A DNA stretch of 44,396 bases from Ignavibacteriota bacterium (GTDB lineage Bacteria > Bacteroidota > Ignavibacteria > UBA10030), in contig PLMK01000079.1 of assembly GCA_003142475.1 (NCBI GenBank), positions 1 to 44,396 of the forward strand, given 5' to 3'. The translations under genes were made by a program, and so were the position numbers. The stretch's first letter is position 1; every line of letters begins with the position of its first letter. The notes under the pieces are model-generated. The model had not been told where the DNA came from. It saw only the letters and a list, made by a program, of their open reading frames with translations, and searched no databases. Positions 18,107-27,912 of the stretch are shown here, piece by piece.

Positions 18107-19525
18107 ATGCTCGTTCAGCAAATGACTATCAAGAAACCAGTCTCTATGTCCGGTGTAGGACTTCACACTGGCGTGACGACAACGATGACCTTTAAACCAG
18201 CACCAGAAAATTATGGTATTCGATTTCGACGTGTTGACTTGCAGGATTCACCGGAAATTCCAGCTGACGTTGATCACGTTGTTGATCTCCAGCGCGGAAC
18301 GACACTCGGGATTGGTGATACACGTGTGCATACCGTTGAGCATGTGCTTGCCGCTGTTGCCGGATTGCAGGTTGATAATATCGTTATTGAACTCAACAAC
18401 ATCGAACCCCCCATTGGTGACGGTAGCTCGAAACCGTTTGTAGATATGCTACTCGAAGCAGGTTTAGAAGATCAGGAAGCGCCGAAAGACTATCTTATTA
18501 TTGATCAAGTTATCCATTATCAGGATCCGGCTCGCGGTGTTGAGATCGTTGCGTTACCGACAGATGATTTCCGTGTTACTGTGATGGTTGACTACAACAA
18601 TCCAGCATTGGGAAGTCAGCACACAGGTTTATTCAATCTGGAAAAAGAATTTGTATCAGAATTTTCATCAGCGAGGACATTCTGTTTTCTTCATGAAGTT
18701 GAAATGCTATATGATCAGGGACTGATTAGGGGTGCAAATCTTGATAATGCTGTTGTTATTGTTGATCGTGACCTTTCGGACGATGAGATTCGGAAACTGA
18801 TGCATAAACTTGGCCTTGATCACTCGGTGATCCTTGGTTCTTCCGGTGTGCTGAATGATAAGAAACTTCACTATCGAAATGAACCAGCAAGACATAAATT
18901 GCTGGATATGATTGGTGATCTTGCACTTATCGGTGCACCCATTAAAGCCCAGATACTTGCTGCGCGTCCAGGTCACGCCGCAAATATCGAATTTGCACGT
19001 AAAGTTCGAAAGCTGTACCAACAAAACAAACTCGTGCGTAAATATCAACACGAGAAAAAAGAAGGAGTCATTTTTGATATAAATGCCATCCAGCGTATAC
19101 TACCACATCGGTATCCGTTCCTTCTAGTTGATAAAATTATTGATTTTCAGATGGATGAACATGCCGTCGGTGTTAAGAATGTGACGATGAATGAACAGTT
19201 TTTTCAAGGTCACTTCCCCGGCAAACCGGTTATGCCTGGTGTGTTGATTATTGAAGCGCTTGCGCAGGCGGGCGGAGTTCTCATGCTAAATGGTACTGAA
19301 AATACTGGCAATAAATTAGTGTTCTTTATGACAATTAATAATGTGAAATTTCGCAAGCCGGTGGTGCCTGGCGATCAGCTCATCCTTGATGTTAAAATGG
19401 TGAGCCGACGTTCTAAAGTGATACAGATTCGTGGTGAAGCTCTCGTGGATGGCATTGTGGTAGCAGAAGGGGATTTTACCGCCGCTCTCGTCGATCGTGA
19501 AGAAGCGAAAACGAAATTATCTTAA
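18107..19525 (+). CDS. lpxC/fabZ: Bifunctional LpxC deacetylase / FabZ dehydratase
   Basis: A fusion of two enzymes that compete for the same hydroxyacyl pool. Residues ~1-305 are LpxC, the zinc deacetylase that commits UDP-acyl-GlcNAc to lipid A: zinc ligands H79 (VEHVLAA), H263 and D267 (RHKLLDMIGD), general base H290. Residues ~320-472 are FabZ, (3R)-hydroxyacyl-ACP dehydratase of fatty acid synthesis: catalytic H334 in ILPHRYPF and E373 in MPGVLIIEALAQ. All key residues are present in both halves, so both activities are expected. The fusion is characteristic of Bacteroidota, Chlorobi and relatives and is one of the better taxonomic clues here. Confidence 0.97.
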   Translation: MLVQQMTIKKPVSMSGVGLHTGVTTTMTFKPAPENYGIRFRRVDLQDSPEIPADVDHVVDLQRGTTLGIGDTRVHTVEHVLAAVAGLQVDNIVIELNNIEPPIGDGSSKPFVDMLLEAGLEDQEAPKDYLIIDQVIHYQDPARGVEIVALPTDDFRVTVMVDYNNPALGSQHTGLFNLEKEFVSEFSSARTFCFLHEVEMLYDQGLIRGANLDNAVVIVDRDLSDDEIRKLMHKLGLDHSVILGSSGVLNDKKLHYRNEPARHKLLDMIGDLALIGAPIKAQILAARPGHAANIEFARKVRKLYQQNKLVRKYQHEKKEGVIFDINAIQRILPHRYPFLLVDKIIDFQMDEHAVGVKNVTMNEQFFQGHFPGKPVMPGVLIIEALAQAGGVLMLNGTENTGNKLVFFMTINNVKFRKPVVPGDQLILDVKMVSRRSKVIQIRGEALVDGIVVAEGDFTAALVDREEAKTKLS

Positions 19526-19548
19526 AAAATAGATGAGAAAAGAAATTT

Positions 19549-20340
19549 ATGGGTGTTAATATTCATTCTTTGGCATTGGTTGGTAAAAAAGCACAACTTG
19601 GAGAGAATGTCACAATCGGTCCTTCAGCAATTCTTGGTGACGATGTTATTATTGGAGATGGCTCGACCATTGCACCCTATGCAATTATTCAAAATGGAGC
19701 ACGTCTAGGTAAGGAATGCAAAATCGCTTCTTTCGCAGTCATCGGCGGACCACCGCAAGATTTAAAATATAAAGGCGAGCCGACACTTTTAGAGATTGGT
19801 GACAGATGCGACGTTCGAGAATATGTTACATTGAACCGCGGAACAATTGAATCAGGAAGAACAATCATCGGCAACAATTGTATGTTTATGGCAAATGCAC
19901 ATGTTGGTCACGACTGCGTTATCGGCGATAATTGTATTTTGGCAAACAGTGTTCCGTTGGCAGGCCATGTCACTCTTTATAACTGGGTGATTATTGGCGG
20001 ATTGACGCCGGTGCATCAATTCGTTCGCATTGGAGATCATACGATGATTGGCGGAGGGTTGCGGGTTCCAAAAGATGTTCCGCCTTACATCCTGACAGGC
20101 CGAGAGCCGATGGTATTTGAGGGATTAAATTCTGTTGGGCTCCGCCGTCGTGGATATAGTTCGGAGGCAATTGATTTAATAGACAAAGCATATATTCTCA
20201 TCTATCAATCCAATTTGAATGTTTCGCAAGCAGTTGCACGAATTAAGGAAGAGTTGGAGCAGACACCGGAGATTAAAAACATAATAGAATTCATAGCAAA
20301 AAGTAAGCGCGGTATCATTCCAGGTCCTAGTCATCACTAG
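19549..20340 (+). CDS. lpxA: UDP-N-acetylglucosamine O-acyltransferase
   Basis: It carries out the first acylation of lipid A synthesis. Hexapeptide beta-helix repeats run ~5-185 (VTIGPSAILGDDVIIGDGST), the catalytic histidine is H121 in NAHVGHDC, and a C-terminal helical domain begins near 190 (GLNSVGLRRRGYSSEAIDLI). The 263 residues are normal length. It completes the lpxD-lpxC/fabZ-lpxA run. lpxB is not in this window. Confidence 0.96.
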   Translation: MGVNIHSLALVGKKAQLGENVTIGPSAILGDDVIIGDGSTIAPYAIIQNGARLGKECKIASFAVIGGPPQDLKYKGEPTLLEIGDRCDVREYVTLNRGTIESGRTIIGNNCMFMANAHVGHDCVIGDNCILANSVPLAGHVTLYNWVIIGGLTPVHQFVRIGDHTMIGGGLRVPKDVPPYILTGREPMVFEGLNSVGLRRRGYSSEAIDLIDKAYILIYQSNLNVSQAVARIKEELEQTPEIKNIIEFIAKSKRGIIPGPSHH

Positions 20341-20347
20341 GAAGAAT

Positions 20348-21124
20348 ATGAATTGGCGATTTGAAAACACCGGCGTCCATTCTGGTGTTTTTAATATGGA
20401 GTATGACGAAGCTCTCGCACGAGCGCTCGTTGATGGTATAGGTAATTCCACTATTCGTGTGTACGGATGGCAACCGTATGCTATTTCGCTCGGCTGGAAT
20501 CAATCGATGGATGAAATTGATCTGAGTAAAACGTCGGTTTCAGGTATCGACGTCGTTCGTCGTCCTACCGGTGGACGCGCAATTCTGCATGCAAAAGAAC
20601 TGACTTATAGTGTCGTTATGCAAGTGCATGATAAAAATGTTTTGACTGTCTATGAGGATATTAGCCGTGCACTTGTTGCTGGATTACAAGAGCTTGGTGC
20701 GCCTGTCGCTATCGAAAAAAGTCAGCCGAATTTTTCATCGCTCTATCGTTCCGCTTCTGCAGTGGCATGTTTCTCAAGCACAGGACGATATGAAATTAAA
20801 TGTCACGGTAAAAAACTTGTTGGCAGTGCCCAACGCCGCTATGCCGCAGCTCATGGCGAAGAAGTGGTGCTGCAACATGGTTCGATTCTGATAGGGGTTG
20901 AGCACAAACAGATGGTGGATTATTTAAACCTTCCATCTGAAGAACAGCGTGTTGCTTTGAAACGGGAGCTTGATGAAAAGACAACGGAGTTGTCGACGGT
21001 TTTGAATCGAACAGTAAAATTTGATGAGACAGCAGATGCAATTCTGCATGGATTCCGGAAGGCATGGTCGATTTCTCCGGAAGTTGTGAATATCTTTGAT
21101 AAAGAACAAAAGGTAATAAAATGA
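20348..21124 (+). CDS. LipM-like octanoyltransferase / lipoate-protein ligase family
   Basis: A member of the biotin/lipoate ligase-fold family acting on lipoyl domains of GcvH or 2-oxoacid dehydrogenases. VRRPTGGRAILHAKELTYSV (~70-89) is the family acyl-binding block. A cysteine at C141 in ACFSSTGRYEI is where LipM has its catalytic cysteine, and GKKLVGSAQRR (~154-164) carries the family lysine. This pattern fits an octanoyl-transferring LipM better than an ATP-using LplA, though a ligase cannot be excluded. It starts seven bases after lpxA and overlaps panB by four bases (ATGA). Confidence 0.82.
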   Translation: MNWRFENTGVHSGVFNMEYDEALARALVDGIGNSTIRVYGWQPYAISLGWNQSMDEIDLSKTSVSGIDVVRRPTGGRAILHAKELTYSVVMQVHDKNVLTVYEDISRALVAGLQELGAPVAIEKSQPNFSSLYRSASAVACFSSTGRYEIKCHGKKLVGSAQRRYAAAHGEEVVLQHGSILIGVEHKQMVDYLNLPSEEQRVALKRELDEKTTELSTVLNRTVKFDETADAILHGFRKAWSISPEVVNIFDKEQKVIK

Positions 21125-21945
21125 AAAATTCATCCACGACATCGGGTCCTAAAAAGGTCACAACAAAAGTTATTGCAGCGATGAAAAAAGATAGAACACG
21201 GATCGCATGCCTGACGGCGTACGATTATATTACTGCGCGTCTACTCGATCAATCTGGTATTGATCTGATACTAGTTGGCGATTCACTTGGCATGGTGTTT
21301 CAGGGACAGGAAACAACCTTACCGGTGACGCTTGATGAAATGATTTATCATGCTAAGACAGTTGTCCGTGGAGTTGATAGGGCAATGGTAATTATTGATA
21401 TGCCATTTATGTCTTATCAGGCGAATGATGAAGAAGGATTTCGCAATGCGGGCCGCGTAATGAAAGAAACTGGCGCCGGCGGTGTGAAACTTGAAGGTGG
21501 CGAGCGTACCGCTAATTTAGTGCATATGATGATGCGCGCTGGAATTCCTGTGATGGGGCATCTTGGATTGACACCGCAATCGATTCATCAGTTCGGCGGC
21601 TTTACTCCGCGAGGTGCAACTCCGGGTGAGGCGAAGCAGCTACTCAAAGATGCGAAGATTTTGGAAGAAGCTGGTGCCTTTGGTGTTGTACTTGAAAAAA
21701 TTCCGTCAGAGCTTGCAGTCAAAGTAACGAAGTCGCTAAAGATTCCGACAATCGGTATTGGTGCCGGTATGCATTGCGATGGGCAGATCTTAGTGGTATC
21801 GGATATGTTGGGATTGTATGAAGATTTTCATCCGCGGTTTGTACGGTACTATGCGCATCTTGCTGAGACTATTCGCCAAAGCGTTGGCGGGTACGTAAAA
21901 GATGTGAAAGAAGAAAAATTTCCAACTCAAAAAGAAAGCTACTAA
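21121..21945 (+). CDS. panB: 3-methyl-2-oxobutanoate hydroxymethyltransferase
   Basis: It makes ketopantoate for pantothenate and coenzyme A. CLTAYDYITARLLDQSGIDL (~30-49) and LVGDSLGMVFQGQ hold the first metal-binding aspartate (D54). VIIDMPFMSYQ and GGVKLEGG supply further ligands, and MGHLGLTPQSIHQFGGF is the substrate-loop signature. At 274 residues it is complete. Its ATG overlaps the stop of the lipM-like gene, so it belongs to the same transcript; panC is not adjacent. Confidence 0.96.
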   Translation: MKNSSTTSGPKKVTTKVIAAMKKDRTRIACLTAYDYITARLLDQSGIDLILVGDSLGMVFQGQETTLPVTLDEMIYHAKTVVRGVDRAMVIIDMPFMSYQANDEEGFRNAGRVMKETGAGGVKLEGGERTANLVHMMMRAGIPVMGHLGLTPQSIHQFGGFTPRGATPGEAKQLLKDAKILEEAGAFGVVLEKIPSELAVKVTKSLKIPTIGIGAGMHCDGQILVVSDMLGLYEDFHPRFVRYYAHLAETIRQSVGGYVKDVKEEKFPTQKESY

Positions 21946-22032
21946 CTAAGAAAGATAAAACCATATTTGGCGCAAAGAAATGCAAAATAAAAAATTGCAC
22001 TTTTCTATGATCCTAACAGTTTTAAATAAATT

Positions 22033-22815
22033 ATGAAACCAAAACGAAAGCTAAATATTCTTGTTTCCAATGATGATGGCATTGATGCACCGGGTATTTA
22101 TTCTCTTGTGCACGAAATGAAAAAAATCGGTAACGTGACAGTTGTGGCACCGGATAAGCAGCAAAGCGCTGTTGGTCATGCTATTACAATGAACTATCCA
22201 TTGCGCGTTAAAGAATTCAAGAAGGATGGAAAGTTCTTTGGTTATGCTGTACAAGGAACTCCTGCCGATTGTGTAAAGCTTGCCGTACGAGCTATTCTTA
22301 AACGTGCACCGGATTTAGTGGTCTCTGGTGTCAATCATGGTTCCAACACAGCTATAAGCATTATTTATTCCGGCACAGTTTCGGCTGCGACGGAAGGAAC
22401 AATTCTTGGTATTCCGTCCATTGCAGTTTCGTTGACAACGTACGCACCGGCAGATTTTAGGTATGCAGCAAAGTTCGCTAGAAAGCTCGCTTTGCTAATC
22501 GGTAAACGCGGACTGCCACCAAGTACCCTGCTCAATGTCAACGTTCCTCCATTGAAGGCGAAAGAGATCAAAGGCGTTCTTATAACTCGACAAGGCAAAG
22601 CAGTGTGGAATGATACATTCGATCATAGGCGAGATCCGAATAATCGTGAGTACTACTGGCTTACCGGCGGATTGGAAGAAGTAGACAAGGATTTAGAATT
22701 TGATGAAGCCGCAGTACGCAGCAATTATATTTCTGTTACACCAATTCAATACGATCTGACAGATTATAAAATGTTTGAAACGATGAAGAAATGGGGAATA
22801 GGAAAGATTAAGTAA
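22033..22815 (+). CDS. surE: 5'/3'-nucleotidase SurE
   Basis: A survival-linked phosphatase that removes phosphate from nucleoside monophosphates. ILVSNDDGIDAPGI near the N-terminus holds the paired metal-binding aspartates, QSAVGHAITM follows, and VSGVNHGSNTAISIIYSGTV carries the metal-binding asparagine. The 260 residues match the family. It follows panB after 87 bases in which I found no clear terminator or consensus promoter. Confidence 0.95.
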   Translation: MKPKRKLNILVSNDDGIDAPGIYSLVHEMKKIGNVTVVAPDKQQSAVGHAITMNYPLRVKEFKKDGKFFGYAVQGTPADCVKLAVRAILKRAPDLVVSGVNHGSNTAISIIYSGTVSAATEGTILGIPSIAVSLTTYAPADFRYAAKFARKLALLIGKRGLPPSTLLNVNVPPLKAKEIKGVLITRQGKAVWNDTFDHRRDPNNREYYWLTGGLEEVDKDLEFDEAAVRSNYISVTPIQYDLTDYKMFETMKKWGIGKIK

Positions 22816-22912
22816 GAATAATAAAGTGCACTTCACCGAACACTAATAAATGATTGCTTACTTCTGAAAGCATATTGCAATTTCTTAATTATTCGATGTT
22901 TTATTTACTCTT

Positions 22913-25528
22913 ATGTCAACTCCGTTAATGAAACAATACCAGCAGGTGAAGGCGAAGTATCCGGATACAATACTTCTCTTCAGAATGGGTGATTTCTTCG
23001 AAACCTTCGATGAAGATGCAAAAGTTACGTCTAAAGTTTTGGGTATTGTGTTGACTAAACGCGGCAATGGTTCTTCCGGTGAAACACCGCTGGCTGGGTT
23101 TCCTCATCATGCACTTGATGCGTATCTTCCAAAACTTCTTCGTGCTGGATATCGAGTTGCAATCTGCGAACAATTGGAAGATCCAAAATTTGCCAAAGGA
23201 ATCGTCAAGCGTGATGTTATTGAAGTTATGTCGCCTGGCGTTGCATTCTCGGATAAAGTGTTAGAACAAAAACAGAATAACTATCTCGCCGCGATTGCAC
23301 TGCCATCCCCATTAGCAACAAGCGAGGATCGGATTGGGTTCGCATTCATTGATGTCTCAACAGGAGAATTCGGACTCAGTGAATTTCCACTGAAGCAACT
23401 CTTTGAACAAGCGAACAATTTACAGCCACAAGAATTACTTGTGCAGAAGCGTGATCTTGAAACGATTAAAATTTTACTTGGCGAACGCTTTCGCGTGCTC
23501 TATACAAAAGTGGATGATTGGGTCTTTAACGCCGATTATGCTTACGAACTGCTCATCAATCATTTCAAAACACAATCGCTGAAAGGTTTCGGCATCGAAG
23601 AAATGCGCATCGGTATAATTGCGGCCGGCGCAATCATGAATTATTTACAGGAAACCCAGAAGGCGAATATTCCGCATATCAAAAAAATTGTTCTGCATGA
23701 TGTGAGTGAATATATGGTGCTGGATGCTTCAACGAAACGTAATCTCGAAATTACAGCAAGCATCTCTGGTCAACCGGAAGGCACTCTTTATTCTATTATC
23801 GATCGTACGCTTACACCGATGGGCGGGCGGATGCTGAAGCAGTGGATCAATCGTCCATTAAAACGAGTAGAACCTATCCAAGCGCGACTCAACGCAGTGC
23901 AAGAATTGGTAATGAACGAATCAATACGGCGCAAAATTCAGGAAGTGTTAGACCATATCGGCGATTTGGAACGATTAATTGCGAAAATTGCTACCGGCAG
24001 AGCTAATCCGCGCGAAGTGAATCAGTTAAAAGCAATGCTGGAACAGATTCCAAATCTCAAATCCCAAATCTCGAATTTAAAAAGCCAGTCACTAACGATA
24101 CTGAATGACAACCTTAATTCTCTTTCTAATCTTGTTTCTGCAATTGGCAAAGCGATTGCCGATGATCCACCGATGGCATTGGCGGATGGCGGCGTGATTC
24201 AGCATGGTTATAATGCAGAGTTGGATGGAATTCGTGCGTTAGCGTTTGGAGCGAAAGATTGGGTGGCGAAGCATCAACAATCAGAGCGAGAACGCACGGG
24301 TATTTCATCGCTAAAGATTAGTTTCAATAATGTGTTCGGCTATTATATCGAAGTGACGAATACACACAGGGACAAGGTGCCCAACAATTATATTCGCAAG
24401 CAAACATTGACAAATGCTGAACGTTTTGTAACTCCCGAATTAAAAGAATATGAAGAGAAGATTCTTCATGCGGAAGAAAAAATTCTTGCGCTCGAAACAC
24501 GTCTCTTCAATGAATTGCGCCAAATGATTGCAGAACACGCAGGTACTATTCAAACAAACGCTTTTGCAATTGCAACTTTAGACTGTTTTGTTTCGCTTGC
24601 TGATGCAGCGGTAGAGAATAAATATATTTGCCCAATTGTGGATGATTCGCTGTGTATAGATATCAAGGATGGGCGGCATCCGGTAATCGAAAAACTATTA
24701 CCACCAGGTGAGCACTATACACCAAATGATACGTCGCTCGATACAGCATCGGATCAAATTCTTATTATTACTGGCCCGAATATGAGTGGCAAGTCGAGTT
24801 ACTTGCGGCAGGTTGGATTGAATATTTTGCTTGCACAGATTGGAAGTTTTATCCCGGCTGCTTCTGCACGCATTGGAATTGTGGACAGAATCTATACACG
24901 AGTAGGTGCGAGCGACAACATTGCATCCGGTGAAAGTACTTTTTTAGTGGAAATGCACGAAGCAGCGAACATAGTCAACACTGCGACGGAGCGCAGTTTA
25001 ATTCTTCTCGATGAAATTGGACGTGGGACAAGCACATTTGACGGCATCAGCATTGCATGGGCACTGACAGAGTATTTGCATGAGCGAATCGGCGCCAAGA
25101 CGCTTTTTGCGACACACTATCACGAATTGAATGAACTTGCCGATGTCTTTACGCGCATCAAGAACTACAAAGTTGATGTACGCGAATATGGAGATAAAGT
25201 AATCTTCCTTCATAAAGTGATGCCGGGCTTTGCCGATCACTCATACGGAATTCAAGTAGCACAAATGGCAGGTTTGCCGGAGGAAGTAACAGAACGCGCG
25301 AAGCAAGTGTTAAAGAATTTGGAAAGCTCGGAATTGGTAGTTAGAACAAGAGAAAAAAAAGAGGTAGGATTTGAGAAAAGAGATGGAGATGTACAATTTG
25401 CAATGTTTGAAGTGAAAGATGACAAGTTGCGTGAGGAACTTCTCAATCTCGATATTGAACACATGACTCCGCTAGAAGCTATGCAGAAACTAGCGACGCT
25501 GAAGAATAAAATAGAAACGAAGGACTAA
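22913..25528 (+). CDS. mutS: DNA mismatch repair protein MutS
   Basis: It recognises base mismatches and starts repair with MutL. The N-terminal mismatch-binding domain has the Phe-X-Glu motif region (LLFRMGDFFETFDEDA, ~23-38). The clamp and lever domains follow, then the ATPase with Walker A ITGPNMSGKSS near 621, Walker B LLDEIGRGTSTFDG near 697, and a helix-turn-helix dimer region. The 871 residues are full length. Between ~383 and 396 the lever region holds NLKSQISNLKSQ, a small internal duplication discussed in the findings. mutL is not in the window. Confidence 0.97.
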   Translation: MSTPLMKQYQQVKAKYPDTILLFRMGDFFETFDEDAKVTSKVLGIVLTKRGNGSSGETPLAGFPHHALDAYLPKLLRAGYRVAICEQLEDPKFAKGIVKRDVIEVMSPGVAFSDKVLEQKQNNYLAAIALPSPLATSEDRIGFAFIDVSTGEFGLSEFPLKQLFEQANNLQPQELLVQKRDLETIKILLGERFRVLYTKVDDWVFNADYAYELLINHFKTQSLKGFGIEEMRIGIIAAGAIMNYLQETQKANIPHIKKIVLHDVSEYMVLDASTKRNLEITASISGQPEGTLYSIIDRTLTPMGGRMLKQWINRPLKRVEPIQARLNAVQELVMNESIRRKIQEVLDHIGDLERLIAKIATGRANPREVNQLKAMLEQIPNLKSQISNLKSQSLTILNDNLNSLSNLVSAIGKAIADDPPMALADGGVIQHGYNAELDGIRALAFGAKDWVAKHQQSERERTGISSLKISFNNVFGYYIEVTNTHRDKVPNNYIRKQTLTNAERFVTPELKEYEEKILHAEEKILALETRLFNELRQMIAEHAGTIQTNAFAIATLDCFVSLADAAVENKYICPIVDDSLCIDIKDGRHPVIEKLLPPGEHYTPNDTSLDTASDQILIITGPNMSGKSSYLRQVGLNILLAQIGSFIPAASARIGIVDRIYTRVGASDNIASGESTFLVEMHEAANIVNTATERSLILLDEIGRGTSTFDGISIAWALTEYLHERIGAKTLFATHYHELNELADVFTRIKNYKVDVREYGDKVIFLHKVMPGFADHSYGIQVAQMAGLPEEVTERAKQVLKNLESSELVVRTREKKEVGFEKRDGDVQFAMFEVKDDKLREELLNLDIEHMTPLEAMQKLATLKNKIETKD

Positions 25529-25531
25529 TAA

Positions 25532-26032
25532 ATGACACAAAATGAAATTCAACAATTGTACGACTATGATAAGTGGGCGGATTTAAAACTGCTTGAAATA
25601 ATTGCGACGATTACTAAAGATCATTACAAGAAAGATCTCGCTTCCAGCTTCGGTGGAATACATGGAACCCTTGTGCATATCCTTTCGGCCGATAAAGTAT
25701 GGTTCGCCCGTTGGACAGGGAACACGCCTACGTTTTTGAAAGCCGAAGATTTCCCAACAGTTGAAGTTGTAAAAAAACAGTGGGATGCTTATCACTGTGA
25801 GATTAGTAACTTTGTGCGGGGTCTCACGGAAGAGAAATTAAATGAGCCGTTGTCTTACAATGATTTTAAAGAGAATTCATATGTTCACCCACTTTTTCAA
25901 CAAATGCAGCATAAAGTTAATCACTCTTCCTATCATAGGGGACAAATAGTGACGATGCTAAGGCAGATCGGAGAAAAAGTTGTTAGCACAGATATGATTA
26001 GTTACATTAGACAGAAGGAAACACGTGGCTGA
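25532..26032 (+). CDS. DinB-family four-helix protein
   Basis: A 166-residue protein of the DinB/YfiT fold, often metal-dependent thiol transferases or of unknown role. LYDYDKWADLKLLEII is the typical first helix, HGTLVHILSADKVWFARW supplies the first metal-binding histidine, and the pair in QHKVNHSSYHRGQI the others, so the three-histidine nickel/zinc site appears intact. The substrate is unknown. It starts three bases after mutS and its stop overlaps the next gene by eight bases. Confidence 0.85.
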   Translation: MTQNEIQQLYDYDKWADLKLLEIIATITKDHYKKDLASSFGGIHGTLVHILSADKVWFARWTGNTPTFLKAEDFPTVEVVKKQWDAYHCEISNFVRGLTEEKLNEPLSYNDFKENSYVHPLFQQMQHKVNHSSYHRGQIVTMLRQIGEKVVSTDMISYIRQKETRG

Positions 26033-26654
26033 AACATATTCCATAATATTGCATAAACATAAACTCAAGCATATTCCAGAGCTTCACGTTGACCCGGAAA
26101 TCCTCACTCAACGTTTTTCACCCAGCTGTTCGATGTGTAACTGTAATGGCACTTGTTGTGCAGAGGGAGTACTTCTTGATGTGAAAGAGAAAGAACTGAT
26201 TCTCGCACATGCCGACCTGATTAAAAAGTACCTCGAACCACAGCAGGAAAAAGACACTACAAAATGGTTCGACAATAAAATCGAAAACGATACCGATTTT
26301 CCTTCCGGTAAGTGCGATGGCACAGCGGTGCAGGGCAAAGGTTGCGTTTTTCTCTGCAGTAAAGGTCTTTGCGCATTACAAAAGACAGCAATGGCAGAAG
26401 GGATGGATAAGTTTGCATTAAAACCATTTTATTGTATCGCTTTTCCAATCACTATAGATGAACACGTATTGACAACATATGAACCAGAATTTACAAATCG
26501 GCGCCAGTGTTGTAGTATAGTTTCTGATGGTCCGCTGAAGGTGCTTGATGTATGTCGGGAAGAATTTGAATATATTCTTGGAACTGAGGGATTGAAGGAG
26601 ATTGAGGAATTGTTTGATGAAGAGACCTCGCTTTCAATTGCAGGCACAATATGA
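26025..26654 (+). CDS. Cysteine-cluster protein, DUF3109/YkgJ-like
   Basis: The GTG at 26025 lies inside the end of the DinB-like gene. The 209 residues contain a dense cysteine cluster, CSMCNCNGTCCAEG (~36-49), and later CVFLCSKGLCALQ, FYCIAF and RRQCC, like the zinc or iron-sulfur binding DUF3109/YkgJ proteins. The biochemical role of these families is not established. It overlaps the next gene by four bases, so it is made together with the PP2C-type phosphatase. Confidence 0.6.
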   Translation: MAETYSIILHKHKLKHIPELHVDPEILTQRFSPSCSMCNCNGTCCAEGVLLDVKEKELILAHADLIKKYLEPQQEKDTTKWFDNKIENDTDFPSGKCDGTAVQGKGCVFLCSKGLCALQKTAMAEGMDKFALKPFYCIAFPITIDEHVLTTYEPEFTNRRQCCSIVSDGPLKVLDVCREEFEYILGTEGLKEIEELFDEETSLSIAGTI

Positions 26655-27883
26655 ATCAACGACGATTATATCGCACTATAGAAAGCTTTGCTCTTCAACA
26701 ATTTAAAACGGAAAAAGATTTGCTCAAACACGTTCTCAATGAAATTGTTAAGAGCGAAGATATTCTTCTCAAAGGTGGACGACTCTGGCAGTACGAACCA
26801 TCGACCGAATCGTACCGACTTATTCACCAGATCGGACAAATTGAGCGGTTGGAATCAGGTTATCGCATTCAAATTGCAAGGTATCCTATGTTCCAGCATC
26901 TCACTGAACAACGTTCCATCATCGCCAATGAGACCGACAAATATCTTCGAAAAAAAGGAATTGTTAAATATTCTGCTACAGGCATCGGGGATAGAATGCC
27001 TTACCGTAATGGGACGGTTTACCAATATATTTTAGCATTTAATTCAGATTTTATCGATCAGGATCTTCTTCCTAATTTAAACGTTATCAGTCTCGCAGTC
27101 ACATCTGTCCTTCGCAGTAAGCGTATCGAACAAAAAGCTAGACTGCTTGAACAGGATATCGACAAAGCACGGGAAATTCAATTAGGTATTTTACCAGATC
27201 CATTTCTTCATTTTTACTTCTATGACATTTATGGAATTTCTGTACCAGACAGAATTGTAGGAGGAGATTTTTTTGACTATCTCTTTTCAGATGAGGTAAA
27301 AGATCGTTTGATGATTGTTGTTGGCGATGCGGCAAGTAAAGGATTTCGCGCTGCTGCGCAGGCATTGTATGTTGTTGGTGCTTTACGTATGGGAATTGCG
27401 CATCAAACTAAGACTGCCGCATTAATGTCCGGAATAAATAAAATTGTGAATCGTTCATTTTCTGAAGAACAATTTGTCTCGATGTTCTATGCTGAGCTTA
27501 CAGATGGTGCGAAGGGATTGCTTCTCTATGCTAACGCCGGACATAACAGTCCGATGGTTTATCATGTTCAAGATAAAAGTATTGAATTGTTAGAGCCAAC
27601 GGGACTTATTCTTGGTCCATTCCCTCGCGGTAATTATCGAGTGGAAAGTACGATGCTAAAAAAGGGGGATGTTGCAGTGATTTACACCGACGGTATTACT
27701 GAAGCGGTACGGAGTGACGGTATGCCATACGGAGAACAGCACTTAGCGGAAAATATCCAGAAATATGCAGCAAAGGGAGCGAAAGAGATTTGTAAATCAT
27801 TAATTGAAGATGTTGAACTATTTGCAGAAGGCGCAGAGTATTCAGACGACCGAACTATTGTCGTTATCAAACGAGTCAGTTGA
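26651..27883 (+). CDS. GAF-like sensor with SpoIIE-type PP2C serine phosphatase domain
   Basis: Residues ~1-160 resemble a divergent GAF-type sensor. A helix follows (QKARLLEQDIDKAREIQLGI, ~173-192), the usual entry to RsbU/SpoIIE phosphatases. The catalytic domain (~195-410) shows VGGDFFDY, VGDAASKGFRAAA, YANAGHNSP, YTDGITEA and SDDRTIVV, covering the metal-binding aspartates. It would dephosphorylate a serine-phosphorylated partner, classically an anti-sigma-factor antagonist (STAS protein), but no STAS or RsbW-like gene is in the window. The ATG overlaps the previous stop by four bases. The next gene, the HerA-like ATPase, begins 29 bases later. Confidence 0.85.
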   Translation: MNQRRLYRTIESFALQQFKTEKDLLKHVLNEIVKSEDILLKGGRLWQYEPSTESYRLIHQIGQIERLESGYRIQIARYPMFQHLTEQRSIIANETDKYLRKKGIVKYSATGIGDRMPYRNGTVYQYILAFNSDFIDQDLLPNLNVISLAVTSVLRSKRIEQKARLLEQDIDKAREIQLGILPDPFLHFYFYDIYGISVPDRIVGGDFFDYLFSDEVKDRLMIVVGDAASKGFRAAAQALYVVGALRMGIAHQTKTAALMSGINKIVNRSFSEEQFVSMFYAELTDGAKGLLLYANAGHNSPMVYHVQDKSIELLEPTGLILGPFPRGNYRVESTMLKKGDVAVIYTDGITEAVRSDGMPYGEQHLAENIQKYAAKGAKEICKSLIEDVELFAEGAEYSDDRTIVVIKRVS

Positions 27884-27912
27884 AACAGTTCTTTTATGAG
27901 AAAGGTTGAACA

